From contig JAUCNG010417688.1 of NCBI GenBank assembly GCA_032353305.1, forward strand, positions 1-10,162: DNA of 10,162 nucleotides. The letters are read 5' to 3'. Source of the DNA: Cephalothrix spiralis. Lineage: Eukaryota > Nemertea > Palaeonemertea > Archinemertea > Cephalotrichidae. The notes under the pieces are model-generated. The model saw only the letters and a list, made by a program, of their open reading frames with translations. It was not told where the DNA came from and ran no database searches. Each line of letters opens with the position of its first letter. The first letter of the stretch is position 1. Positions 1-7,891 of the stretch are shown here, piece after piece. Both the position numbers and the translations under genes were made by a program.

Positions 1-355
1 TTCAGTCAGAATATAAACTTCAACCATGCCATTTAGAAAGACTATACGGTATGTATTCTCAAGATGCTTCCTTTGACTTTTGATCTACATATTTTATGTG
101 TATCGTCCGTGACGCAGCTTAGCTCTTTTTGTTCGGACATTCTCAGTCATATTTAGTGCTGAAAATCGCCGATTCACGTAGATAATGCATTGCGTTACTG
201 ATAATTATTCGGTATACCGTCAATAAGCAATGTGTCATATATATTTTATCAAACTTTTTACTAAATCGTATGACTTTAGTCTGACGTACCTCGCTTAAAT
301 GATCTTAAAACATTATCAATTTCATAATGCCGAAAGAGTAAGAAATAAGAATATA
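1..355. other. Gene-free stretch, probably intronic
   Basis: I see no coding exon, RNA gene or repeat here on either strand. Because a terminal exon of a + strand gene lies at 963-1099 and needs an upstream exon, this stretch and the MITE after it most likely belong to an intron of that gene. This is inference; the preceding exon is outside the window. Confidence 0.3.
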
Positions 356-741
356 TACACGGTGTCCCAATATTATGGAAAACAGCCAGATGACGTCATA
401 TTGTGACTTCATTATTAATTGACCATAATTTACTAGATAGATCATGGTCTTCTCTTTCAAATGAAATAAATTTGGTGCAAATCTGTCTAACAGCAACTGA
501 GCTACATAAATTTTCCCATAGGACCAAAATGTTAAATTTCCCAAAATGAACGTCCTTTCTCGGAAAACTTTTATGAATAATTTCTTATTCAATTTACTAT
601 TCCGTTAGTTATGAACCGATCTGCACCAAATCTGTTTTATTCGGGAGAGAAGACCATGTTCTCAAACAGATATTAATATTCACAATTAAGTCACAATATG
701 ACGTCATCTGGCTGTTTTCCATAATATTATGACACACTGTA
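356..741. mobile_element. Long-TIR MITE, copy 1 (TA target site)
   Basis: The ends read TA-CACGGTGTCCCAATATTATGG on the left and, on the opposite strand from the right, TA-CAGTGTGTCATAATATTATGG, with 17 of 21 matching after the TA. Inside this come 33 identical bases, including an 8-bp TGACGTCA palindrome in each arm. Similarity between the arms continues inward in patches (ATGGTCTTCTCT, TTTGGTGCA) to about 490 on the left and 605 on the right, leaving a central unpaired segment. The whole unit can therefore fold into a long imperfect hairpin. TA at both borders and a CAG/CAC-type terminus fit a non-autonomous Tc1/mariner-like element. No transposase is encoded; short minus-strand open frames here are incidental. 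It lies just upstream of the terminal exon at 963-1099, probably in an intron. Confidence 0.75.
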
Positions 742-962
742 TAGCAAAAGTCTTTATTTGTGAACACTTATTTATTTACTGAATGGATTAGAAAATAATA
801 TAAGAATAATTATTCTTTCGTATTCTGATATTAAACTTGTGGCAAAGCCACTCATTTGATACACCAAAACTCGATGCATATTTCATCATCATTTCCAACC
901 CATTTAGTATACATTATTTTTATCCCCGCTGTTTTATGACATGTAGTTTTTTATTATTTCAG
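742..962 (+). other. 3' end of intron with splice acceptor
   Basis: The stretch ends in a pyrimidine-rich tract (TTTTTTATTATTTCAG) with the AG at 961-962, a typical animal 3' splice site, directly before an open frame that runs to a stop. No other feature is visible in it. The assignment as intron depends on the exon call that follows. Confidence 0.5.
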
Positions 963-1099
963 GAATGATCACCGATTTATTTATTGATAAATACAAGTTT
1001 AAAGGACAGAACGTAAAAACGAAAGTTCCCACCTTATTGGAATTACTGGATAATTATGATCTGGATAACTTGATTGAATTTTTCTATCAACCACAGTGA
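963..1099 (+). CDS. Terminal coding exon of an unidentified + strand gene (3' partial)
   Basis: After the AG at 961-962 the exon opens with two bases completing a split codon (phase-1 intron), then 44 sense codons from 965 and a TGA at 1097-1099. The peptide begins [13 protein letters not shown] and ends [15 protein letters not shown]. It is balanced, with an amphipathic helical look ([17 protein letters not shown]), unlike the low-complexity chance frames nearby. Support comes from the agreement of the polypyrimidine tract, AG acceptor, continuous frame, stop and an AATAAA 160 bases further on. I do not recognise the family and propose no function. Upstream exons lie before the window or are hidden in its first 960 bases. 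Two inverted MITE copies flank the exon, one in the intron and one just past the likely poly(A) signal. An alternative is a chance open frame after a chance AG. Confidence 0.55.
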
Positions 1100-1258
1100 T
1101 TTATTGTTGTGTTTTACATTATTCTAAACCCGTCAGAAATTCTCATAAATCGTCGTCAATTATTCTATCGGATACTATTTTATTCCAGCTGGAATTCTTG
1201 TTGTCACATCTTATATTGGCTAACCATTTATGTTTCTTTTCAAAATTATCATTAGTCG

Positions 1259-1264
1259 AATAAA
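1259..1264 (+). terminator. Candidate poly(A) signal AATAAA
   Basis: An AATAAA lies 160 bases after the stop codon of the exon at 963-1099. It is followed within 40 bases by T/G-containing sequence and then by a MITE starting at 1290. It is the first canonical hexamer downstream of the stop. AATAAA is common by chance in A+T-rich DNA, so the call rests on position alone. Confidence 0.35.
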
Positions 1265-1289
1265 TGGAGGTACTGATCCTACGATGATA

Positions 1290-1734
1290 TACAATGTGTC
1301 TCAATATTATGGAAAATAGCCAGATGACGTCACTTTTAATGACCTTTGAGAGCATGGTCTACTCTCAGTTCGGTTCATAACTAACGGAGCTACGATGATT
1401 CTTCCGAGGAACATCTTGTCTCAATTTCCCCATTCTAAATCAAATACTAAATCGAGAGAATGCTATTTTCAATCACTCTAAATTAATCTGGAAATTTTTA
1501 AGTGCATTTCAATTTTTTATAAATTTGTTTGTGAATAGTAAATTGAAAAATTAAAAAGTCCTAAAAAATCAATTTTTAAAGAGAAGACCTGTGGGGATAA
1601 AAAGTTCCCACGTCCTACAACTTCACACATGAGAAAAATCTCTAGTTATAACTAGCAGCGATATGGTGAATTCATAATTGAGTCACAATTTGACGTCATC
1701 TAGCTGTTTTTTCATAATATTGGTTATTCAACAT
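1290..1734. mobile_element. Long-TIR MITE, copy 2, inverted relative to copy 1
   Basis: The left end TA-CAATGTGTCTCAATATTATGG followed by AAAATAGCCAGATGACGTCA matches the terminus of the element at 356-741. The right arm (about 1670-1722) carries the complementary version with TGACGTCA at 1691-1698. The outermost 9 or so bases of the right end no longer match, so the right border near 1732-1734 is approximate. Orientation is opposite to copy 1: CGGTTCATAACTAACGGA at 1371-1388 is the exact reverse complement of 601-618, and an interior GAATAGTAAATTGAA is also shared on opposite strands. Relative to copy 1 this copy lacks part of the left arm and has a longer, unrelated-looking centre. No protein is encoded. 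Confidence 0.7.
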
Positions 1735-2127
1735 GATTTCTTTACCCCGAAACCCTAAAAAACGAGTCGATGCCCTTAAAAATTCACGTAGAAATTGAAT
1801 GATTTGTAAAGACTTATATCTTTTGACAATTTCGGAATGTGATTTCGTATAGCCGTATGCCACGCTACGGGTATAACTATATGTAATTCATATAGTTTCG
1901 GGACACTTTAGTAAATTCTTCATAGAATCGACTCGATCATTTCTGACACTTTGTATCATGATCTATCATGGAATCCATAAAAGTATAGTCACACTGACTC
2001 TTGTCTCTTTTGGTTTGAATTCACTCTACTCTTTATATTTATAGCTCTTGAACATTTACATGTACGAAGTGTACAATGTACCTTGTATGTGCTTAAGTGC
2101 GTATATTATAATCATAATACATGTACA
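1735..2127. other. Gene-free stretch
   Basis: A+T-rich intergenic sequence. The only structure I note is a short inverted repeat CTATATG/CATATAG (1877-1883 and 1889-1895). I see no coding potential or RNA gene. Confidence 0.4.
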
Positions 2128-2450
2128 TTAACACTTTCGCTGCTGCATTTATTTTCAATTCCCGTCGCTCAGTGCGGCATATATTTCATGATTTTCTAAA
2201 TAGATATTTATGACGAAACCTGTGACGTCATGCGTTATGAATGACGTAACAGTTACATCAGTTTTGATTAGCTGAATATAAATACTTATTGTCTACATAA
2301 GATAACAATAACTTAATACATTTTATCCCAATATACAAATGATATTGCCGGGGAACTGCCTATTCCCAAATGACGGAGATCTCCGTCATCCGCAGTGAAC
2401 GGTTGGATTTGAATGACGGAGATCTCCGTCATCCGCAGCGAAAGTGTTAA
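2128..2450. mobile_element. piggyBac-like MITE with TTAA target duplication
   Basis: The unit is bounded by TTAA at 2128-2131 and 2447-2450. Directly inside are perfect 12-bp terminal inverted repeats, CACTTTCGCTGC on the left and GCAGCGAAAGTG on the right. TTAA duplication with C-A/C-C-starting short TIRs is the hallmark of the piggyBac superfamily. The interior is about 315 bp and encodes no transposase, so this is a non-autonomous element. The right side contains two copies of an 18-bp palindrome (2371-2388 and 2414-2431), each followed by ATCCGCAG. The second copy runs straight into the TIR, giving an asymmetric subterminal repeat structure. A partly similar CTCAGTGCGG is found near the left end. 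Intact TIRs and target site suggest relatively recent insertion compared with the decayed LINE further right. Confidence 0.75.
2371..2431. repeat. Duplicated 18-bp palindrome inside the piggyBac-like MITE
   Basis: TGACGGAGATCTCCGTCA is a perfect inverted repeat with no loop. It occurs at 2371-2388 and 2414-2431, both times followed by TCCGCAG, so the repeated block is about 26 bp with a 43-bp period. Each copy could form a cruciform or bind a dimeric protein, and its position beside the right TIR is where piggyBac-family transposases have internal repeats. That role is inference. Confidence 0.75.
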
Positions 2451-4770
2451 ATATCAATTATTCGCAACCTGTTTTGCAGTGTATACTATATTATTTTACA
2501 TTAATTTTATGAATCAGAAAAATTTAACGATTTCGTCCCCAAAAATTTATTGAGAAGCTTTGTAACTTGTATTTTATGAGATTTAACTGACTGATGCCGT
2601 CCTATTTATGATAGTTTAATCATGAAGATGTAACTATTTGACTTGTATTTTATATGTTTGAATTTATAAGTATGAACTGTATATCAATATTGTTATATTA
2701 GATTATTTATTGTTGTTGTTAGAAATTGGGGTAAAATCCAATTTATGGCATTTATTCTATGTCCGTCCACATTTTATTGTTATCTCCTGGATATATTCCA
2801 GAAATGGCTTTGAAAAAATTATAAATATAGATCTATGAGATTCCCTATTAAATATTCTTGGTTTCTATGTTTTAAATAATTAAGTTTGTCGAGTGAATCA
2901 AGGAAAAAAAAGCTTGCATACACTAAAGGCCCTTCTTTTGTATTTTCAATGTTTTATAAACTTTATTTCATTAAAGTGTCGGTCGACAAAAAAATTTCAA
3001 TGTGTCTAGAATGTAGGACTACCAATACATTCCGATACCTCTGTTATCTGAATACATACTGTATCCACCTGTCGATATGGAAAGATTTTTTCGTAGAGGA
3101 TCGGAATGTTATCACTAGGTCAGTCTTAAATAGAGGAAAAAATAGGTGAAGCGAAATGTTTTCAGGCTCCCGGTATGCAGATTGTTTATATGACCACCAT
3201 TGTGTTTTTATGGTACTCTGATGTTTTAATCTGCAAAAGCGATTATTTTGTCCCTCTTTGGGTCACCTCATAGTCCTAGCATTAGAACAAATCCAGTCCT
3301 TTCTGTTACCAAAAAGCCGAACAAAAAAAGGAGCCTTTATTTTTCAAATCAGGGCAAAATGCAATTAATAAATATCTCAAAATAGGCCTAGAGGACATTG
3401 TTTGTATTGTATAGGTTAGGGTATAATTATTAGCTTTTCCGAGCGGGAATATTAAACTTTTTGGTGCTCTTAAAGCGTCTTTAAGTGAAGTGCTCTGTAG
3501 GCCCAGGTCTCAGTTCTCATAAAATTTAAGTACCCGGTACTATCCTATAGCCTACGACAATTCCTCCTAAAATCTTCTAAAATATTGATTTCTCCTAAAA
3601 TCCTAAGTATTCTCAAAATATAGGGCCTATTTGATGAAAATGGTGGAAGGGGTTGTAAAAGTCTTAATAAATTTCTCACCTCGCTCTACAAGGTTTATTT
3701 GTGCAAATGCGCATGCCAAAAATGAAAAACTTATTATAGACTTACATGTATAAAAATGTTTTGGAGGGCCCGCCGGGCTATAGGGCCTAGCCTAGATCTA
3801 TATCATGTTTATTGCTAAAAAAAAGAATCACATGCAATATACATACACACATAGGCCTATCAGCTACTCAAAAAAATTCAATAAGTATAGCTATGAGGCC
3901 TGTAGGTCTGTTCCGTGAGGCTTACTGATTTAATTTAAAATAATATGTCGTAAGTAAACCGTCTCATCGATTTCACATCGTAAAAATGCTTATCCAAATA
4001 AAATTTGAATTTGTATTTAAAATGGCGCGGCTTGAAATCTGAACATGTGTCAATCTAAAAATCTTTTATCTAAAAAAGAAGGTTGATTTAATGAAACTTA
4101 TTCACATTAAGCTTTAAATTTTGTGTAACGGTATGACAATGATTATTTTGATGTAATGTTTTTACAATGGCAGATACCCATGACTAAGAAAAATGTCTGC
4201 CAAAGTTACATTTTGAATTTTGAAATTTCTTCTCTTTCTCAATTCTCTGCTCTGATTCTGAAACGTGTGTAAGGTTCATACATCTTAGTATTTGTTTTAT
4301 CAATACTGATGGCGATTACTTTACCTTTATCAAGCAAAACATTTGATCGTAGTTTTAGAACATGTAACGTTAATGCACTGACCCTGTGAGATCATGCAGG
4401 ACCCAGTTCCAGAAAAGTGAGCATCTAGGCCTTTTAACTCAGCTTCTATTTCATATTTTTTTCTGAATTTTCGCATATAGTATGAGCACATAGTAAATAA
4501 TAATTGGTAAAAATTTCAAAGTAATTGACCAAATAATTTTGGAGATATAACGTATGTTAGGCACTGGTTCTGGAAATCGTCACCAGGTCTGGAGATGCAA
4601 AAATATTGAGTTTAGACCAACATAAATATTGATAAAATTTGTATGGTTGTAATCTTGAGATGTTTTTCAACAAATTCATACTAAACAATCATTAACTGAT
4701 CAATGCATAATATTATATTTTTTTCTTATCATGAAGCATTAATTACCGTTGATCTTATGAAATTAGGCCG
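2451..4770. other. Long gene-free region, A+T-rich
   Basis: I find no supported exon, RNA gene or bounded mobile element in these 2.3 kb. The longest open frame (2886-3149, +) has no ATG at its start and reads as random sequence. Minor features are a cluster of CTAAAATC-like words (about 3565-3610) and four AGGCCT hexamers (3384, 3854, 3896, 4427). The region could include older transposon debris that needs a repeat library to recognise. Confidence 0.4.
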
Positions 4771-4990
4771 TGGCTTTAAAAGCCCAGTTGGTCGCAGCTT
4801 GAAAACCCTCGGTAGTTTGCAACAAATATCATGGTTTTCAAAAGTCTGGTAGCAAGACCTCAGATTTCAAAAGCCTAGGTATTAAAAGCTACAGCTTTTT
4901 GAAAATTACCACGGCTTTCAAAAGCTGTGGTCCGTAATACCCGTATTTCTCCAAAAAGCCAAGGTTTTCTCTAAATACTGCAGTTATGAC
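4771..4990. repeat. Degenerate repeat region with (G/C)CTTTCAAAAGC-like units
   Basis: Variants of GGCTTTCAAAAGCC recur at 4771-4785 (GGCTTTAAAAGCC), 4831-4849, 4861-4879 and 4911-4930, with weaker ones near 4794, 4893 and 4943. Spacing is irregular, about 18-37 bases. Each unit is nearly self-complementary; the clearest, ACCACGGCTTTCAAAAGCTGTGGT in two blocks at 4908-4931, forms a short hairpin. It lies immediately downstream (minus-strand sense) of the LINE ORF2 remnant, where 3' tails of LINEs are found. Whether it is part of that element is undecided, and the unit boundaries are my reading by eye. Confidence 0.35.
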
Positions 4991-5127
4991 CTCAGCTTTC
5001 TCCAAATACTTTTTCTTATTCTTTTCGTGCACAATCTGGATAGCCAGACCCTCCAGCACGGAAATACCCTCTGGGGCTCTTTCCATAAGAGTAGCCAGTT
5101 TCAGGGAAAATACACATGAAAATACAA

Positions 5128-5896
5128 TCACCAAAAAAATAATAGATCAAATGTCAAAAAAATAAAAGTGTGAAGTCTGGCAACAGACTGACCTTGCTGA
5201 TCAAGGTATGACACATAGATAAGATTTTGTATTATCTTAGCTGTCTTCTTTAAATCTAGTACTAGGCCTATAGATTCAAATATATATCTTTTAGCTAGCA
5301 TACCAAAGTTCTGCTCTCTTATGACGCTTCATCTATTCAGAATGTGATCTTGCGCCTCTTCTTCCTCTTGCATAACCTGCAGGCTAAATCTGTATATTTC
5401 CCTTTAAAGTTTGCTTTTACCTCAATTATTCTAGTTCTGGCTTGGAAGATTAAACTAGCTTGTTTTCTAGTTAATTTATTAAGGTAATTTGCTCTCTCAT
5501 GGGTAGAGAAATAAATGTATTTCATTGCTATGACTTGACCATGAACAAGGTATATTACTTTTGATTTCTGTATCTGTGCTAGTAGTAATTTTTTCCTAAA
5601 AGCACTTGTTATTTTTTCCTTTACTTCTCGTTTTTCTGCTTCTGTGTATTTTACATAGTTTTTTTTTATAGAGAAATTGTTCATGAAGTCCTCTGTTTTT
5701 GTTAACCAGTTTGTATCTCAATCAGATGTGACTTTGCTTATGATTTTGCTTGGTTTTGTTTAAGTCTGTAATACATATTTATTCTTTGTATGTAAGACAG
5801 GTGTACAATGTCGAATAGCTCTGTCTCTAGATATAGTGCTTCAGTTGGAGTTTTGCTAGGTGCCATTTTGAATCTTATTACCTTATTATAATAACA
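5128..5896 (-). pseudogene. LINE ORF2 carboxy-terminal region, broken
   Basis: Three reading blocks fit the end of a LINE ORF2 protein. Block 1 (about 5896-5738) reads MAPSKTPTEALYLETEL then a Tyr/Arg-rich helix, the typical 'P-T-x-A-x-x-x-E' segment just after the RT thumb, ending at a TAA. Block 2 (5684-5337, open from before 5700) carries ANYLNKLTRKQASLIFQART, then KANFKGKYTDLACRLC, the usual 'R-x-x-x-x-x-V-K-x-N-F-K ... C-x2-C' end of such proteins. In a shifted frame after the second Cys, block 3 reads QEEEEAQDHIL, as expected for the E-E-x-x-x-H-I-L part of the zinc-binding end, then an in-frame TGA and an open stretch to 5128 (FGMLAKRYIFES). At least two frameshifts and one stop make it non-functional. 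Catalytic RT motifs (the YADD-type box) and the endonuclease are absent, lost with the internal deletion. Confidence 0.7.
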
Positions 5897-5909
5897 CCTT
5901 CTGTTTTAA

Positions 5910-6997
5910 TTATTTTATGAAGGTGGGTTTATATTTGTGACCTTGAGACTTAAACTGAGATTTTCTGTCTTCAGATGGGGTATCTCAAGTCCTGAGGAAG
6001 ATATTTGCCTTAGTATTCTCTCTGATCTTTATAATATGCTTATTTATCTCAATTGCTGTCTCGATGGGACATTTTGGCTCCCTTTGATATGCGCTAGGCC
6101 TAATATTATTAGTACCTAGATGAATAACTATATCATTGGCTTCCTTGATGACCACTACAAAATCTGGGCCTTCCTGATTTGCATGGCCAGGGGTTATTAG
6201 ACCTTTGTACATGATATGAGGCATGATTTTAAGGCCGTTTGAGTCGGTAAAAAAAGCCAACTTGTCTTCCTTTATTTCAACTGGTTCTTCTACTTTTTTT
6301 AATCTTTTCTTTTAAGATCTGGTTCTCAATTTTTACTCTCGGTGTTTAATAGCAAGATTTGAGTTGATCTCAGTTAGTAGTTTCATTTTAGCCTTATGAT
6401 CTGCCACATTTTTCTGGAGCTTTTTAATATTTCCCTCGAGCAGCTTAATTTTAGTTTTTGCATGATCAAGTGCTGAGGTTTGAACTGATATAGTTTGCTA
6501 AGGCATTTGTCTGGATTTTTCATAGCCTCGGACTCGGTTTGTATGTTCAATGCATCCTTTAGATGCTGAACATTTTCTGTTTCTTCTGATGATAGCCCTA
6601 GTAAGTCTAATTCATCAGTATTATATCCTTTGTGATTAAAGCTGGGATCAGCCACAGTGAGGTCACCTATAATAGGTTGATTTTTTTTACCCAGAATCGG
6701 TTCTTTTTCTGATACATACATTGAGTCTGGATTGGCATGTACTTGGGCTACTGCCATCTTGAAGACTGAACTGTTAATTGAACTGTTGTATTTTCAGGCT
6801 TATCATATTTTTTATTAGCCTTCATTCTAGCTATTCTCTATCAAGGTCTAGGAGCTTTTGCTGCTTTTGTGTTGGGTTTGACCCATGGTTTCAAAGGGTG
6901 GTCTTGTGGTATCCAATATGTCAAGCCCCTCCCCTTCATCAATTACCACAACATCTTCCTGAGTTTGACTTTCAAACTGAGTTTCAGGTGCATATAT
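5910..6997 (-). pseudogene. LINE ORF1: coiled coil plus SGNH-esterase domain, broken
   Basis: From the 5' side: 6997-6848 is an acidic open frame (PETQFESQTQEDVVVIDEGE) closed by TAG. 6757-6383 starts with an ATG (MAVAQVHANPDSMYVSEKEP) in the same phase. In another phase from about 6490, a Lys/Leu heptad region (ALDHAKTKIKLLEGNIKKLQ) looks like a coiled coil. After further frame changes near 6335-6290 comes the esterase. LAFFTDSNG holds the nucleophile Ser (block I; usual form GDS). DIVIHLGTNNI holds the block III Asn (usual form GTND). Beyond the TGA at 5985-5987 the same frame continues as DTPSEDRKSQ to about 5910. The block V Asp/His pair is not reached. ORF1 esterases of this kind are known from CR1-like LINEs; their exact role in retrotransposition is not settled. 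At least three frameshifts and several stops are present. Confidence 0.6.
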
Positions 6998-7101
6998 CTA
7001 CACTTTATGACATGAGCAGTATTAAATTAGTATTCACTTGTTAAAACAACAAAGTCACTTTTAAAAAACAAAGCGAAAAACCGCTGACACAGTATATTCC
7101 A

Positions 7102-7143
7102 AAATCAAAATTTTTGACCTTATTTGGCCATCATCAGTGATAT
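7102..7143 (-). ncRNA. Degenerate minimal hammerhead-ribozyme-like motif
   Basis: Minus strand from 7143: ATATCA, then the exact hammerhead core CTGATGA (7137-7131), a 5-bp stem II TGGCC/GGTCA (7130-7126 with 7119-7115, loop AAATAA), AAAA, and after a few T residues TGATTT (7107-7102), which pairs 5 of 6 with the leading ATATCA as stem I. The layout matches minimal type I hammerheads with a vestigial stem III, described in Penelope-like elements and some other retroelements. The second core block should be GAAA but reads AAAA (G12 changed), so I expect little or no cleavage. It lies 5' of the LINE ORF1 remnant on the same strand, compatible with an element 5' end. It could instead mark a separate element or be chance. 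Confidence 0.4.
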
Positions 7144-7454
7144 AAAAATCTGAGAGTTGACTTTTTTCAATTGGAAAAATTTAGCCTTGAAAACGAAAGT
7201 GCGTTTACAAAATATACAATCAGAATCAGCAGTTGACAGAAAATTAAAATTTAACAGCCTATCTGAGCCAATTACGAACCGCTAGAGATGGGACTAGGAA
7301 AAAGGGTAAAAAACTTAAAGAAAACAAGATTAAATACAAACCTTTATTATTTGGCCTAAGAAAAAGCCACGTTGCGCTTGATATACAAGTTTCAAATAAA
7401 TGGATGAAAGTTTTAGATAAATGCGAAAGAGCTAAAATAGGCTCCAATTGCTAA

Positions 7455-7890
7455 GCGCACCGAGGACCACAAGAAAACGGGGCCAAAAAATAAAGGTTCT
7501 GTGAAGGAAAGGTTCTTACGGAATTCAAGGCCCGAGTCTCAACTACGGGCCGGAAGGACACAACGTTTGAGAAGACAAACGCATGTGTTAAGGTGCTCCT
7601 GTCATCCCACGGACCCTTGAGTGCATGTAAAAAAAAATTGATGAATATAATAATGTTTGATCAATCCTGAAACATCTTTCAGAGATTCTATAAATACACA
7701 AGAAAAACATATAAATACACAAGAAAAACATAAGATAAGCAAAATAAACAAGCTAAATATGTTAGCCATAATAAAATAATATGAGATAAGCTGAAATTGC
7801 GCAAAAAGTCGAGCTTAAATAAACCGTCCATTTGGACCCAAGAATGAATATCCTTTTCTGTGACACAAATAAAATACTTGGTGAAAGTTG
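7455..7890. other. Gene-free stretch between LINE and recombinase remnants
   Basis: No coding region is supported here. The first 170 bases are richer in G+C than their surroundings (about 7455-7620) and may be mobile-element sequence. The rest is A-rich and contains a short tandem duplication at 7690-7731. If the recombinase fragment to the right belongs to a DIRS- or Crypton-like element, its end should lie here, but I see no split or inverted repeats that prove it. Confidence 0.35.
7690..7731. repeat. Perfect 21-bp tandem duplication
   Basis: The 21-bp unit beginning ATAAATACACAAG and ending AAAAACAT occurs twice head to tail with no mismatch. Two copies without divergence point to a recent local slippage or duplication event. 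No function is implied. Confidence 0.85.
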
Positions 7891-7891
7891 A

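Larger units (their letters stand above)
5128..7143 (-). mobile_element. Decayed, internally deleted non-LTR retrotransposon (LINE, CR1-like organisation)
   Basis: On the minus strand, in order, the region contains a ribozyme-like motif (7143-7102), a possible ORF1 start (6997-6848), a coiled-coil part, an SGNH-esterase domain (to about 5910), and the carboxy-terminal, post-RT part of ORF2 (5896-5128). ORF1 proteins with coiled coil plus esterase are known from CR1-type and related LINEs, which is the basis for the class. The endonuclease and RT palm motifs, normally over 2 kb between ORF1 and this ORF2 end, are absent. Only a few tens of bases separate the two parts at about 5910-5896. Frameshifts and stops break both ORFs, so the copy is dead. 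The outer borders are uncertain: I see no target-site duplication or clear 3' tail. Confidence 0.65.

Noticed and set aside
305-592. 95-codon minus-strand open frame, and a similar one at 1143-1355
   Set aside because: Both lie mostly in the MITE inverted repeats; their shared SDVIWLFSIIL peptide is simply the translated TIR. No sign of a real protein.
2886-3149. 87-codon + strand open frame
   Set aside because: It begins at TTG rather than ATG, has no splice or family signal, and its composition looks random.
4889-5134. 81-codon minus-strand frame downstream of the LINE ORF2 remnant
   Set aside because: Half of it lies in the degenerate CTTTCAAAAG repeat region; no motif recognised. It might be LINE 3' sequence but coding is not supported.
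7259-7447. Hydrophobic 62-codon minus-strand frame resembling a membrane peptide
   Set aside because: It is the complement of an A-rich tract, which turns Lys codons into Phe/Leu codons; no independent support.
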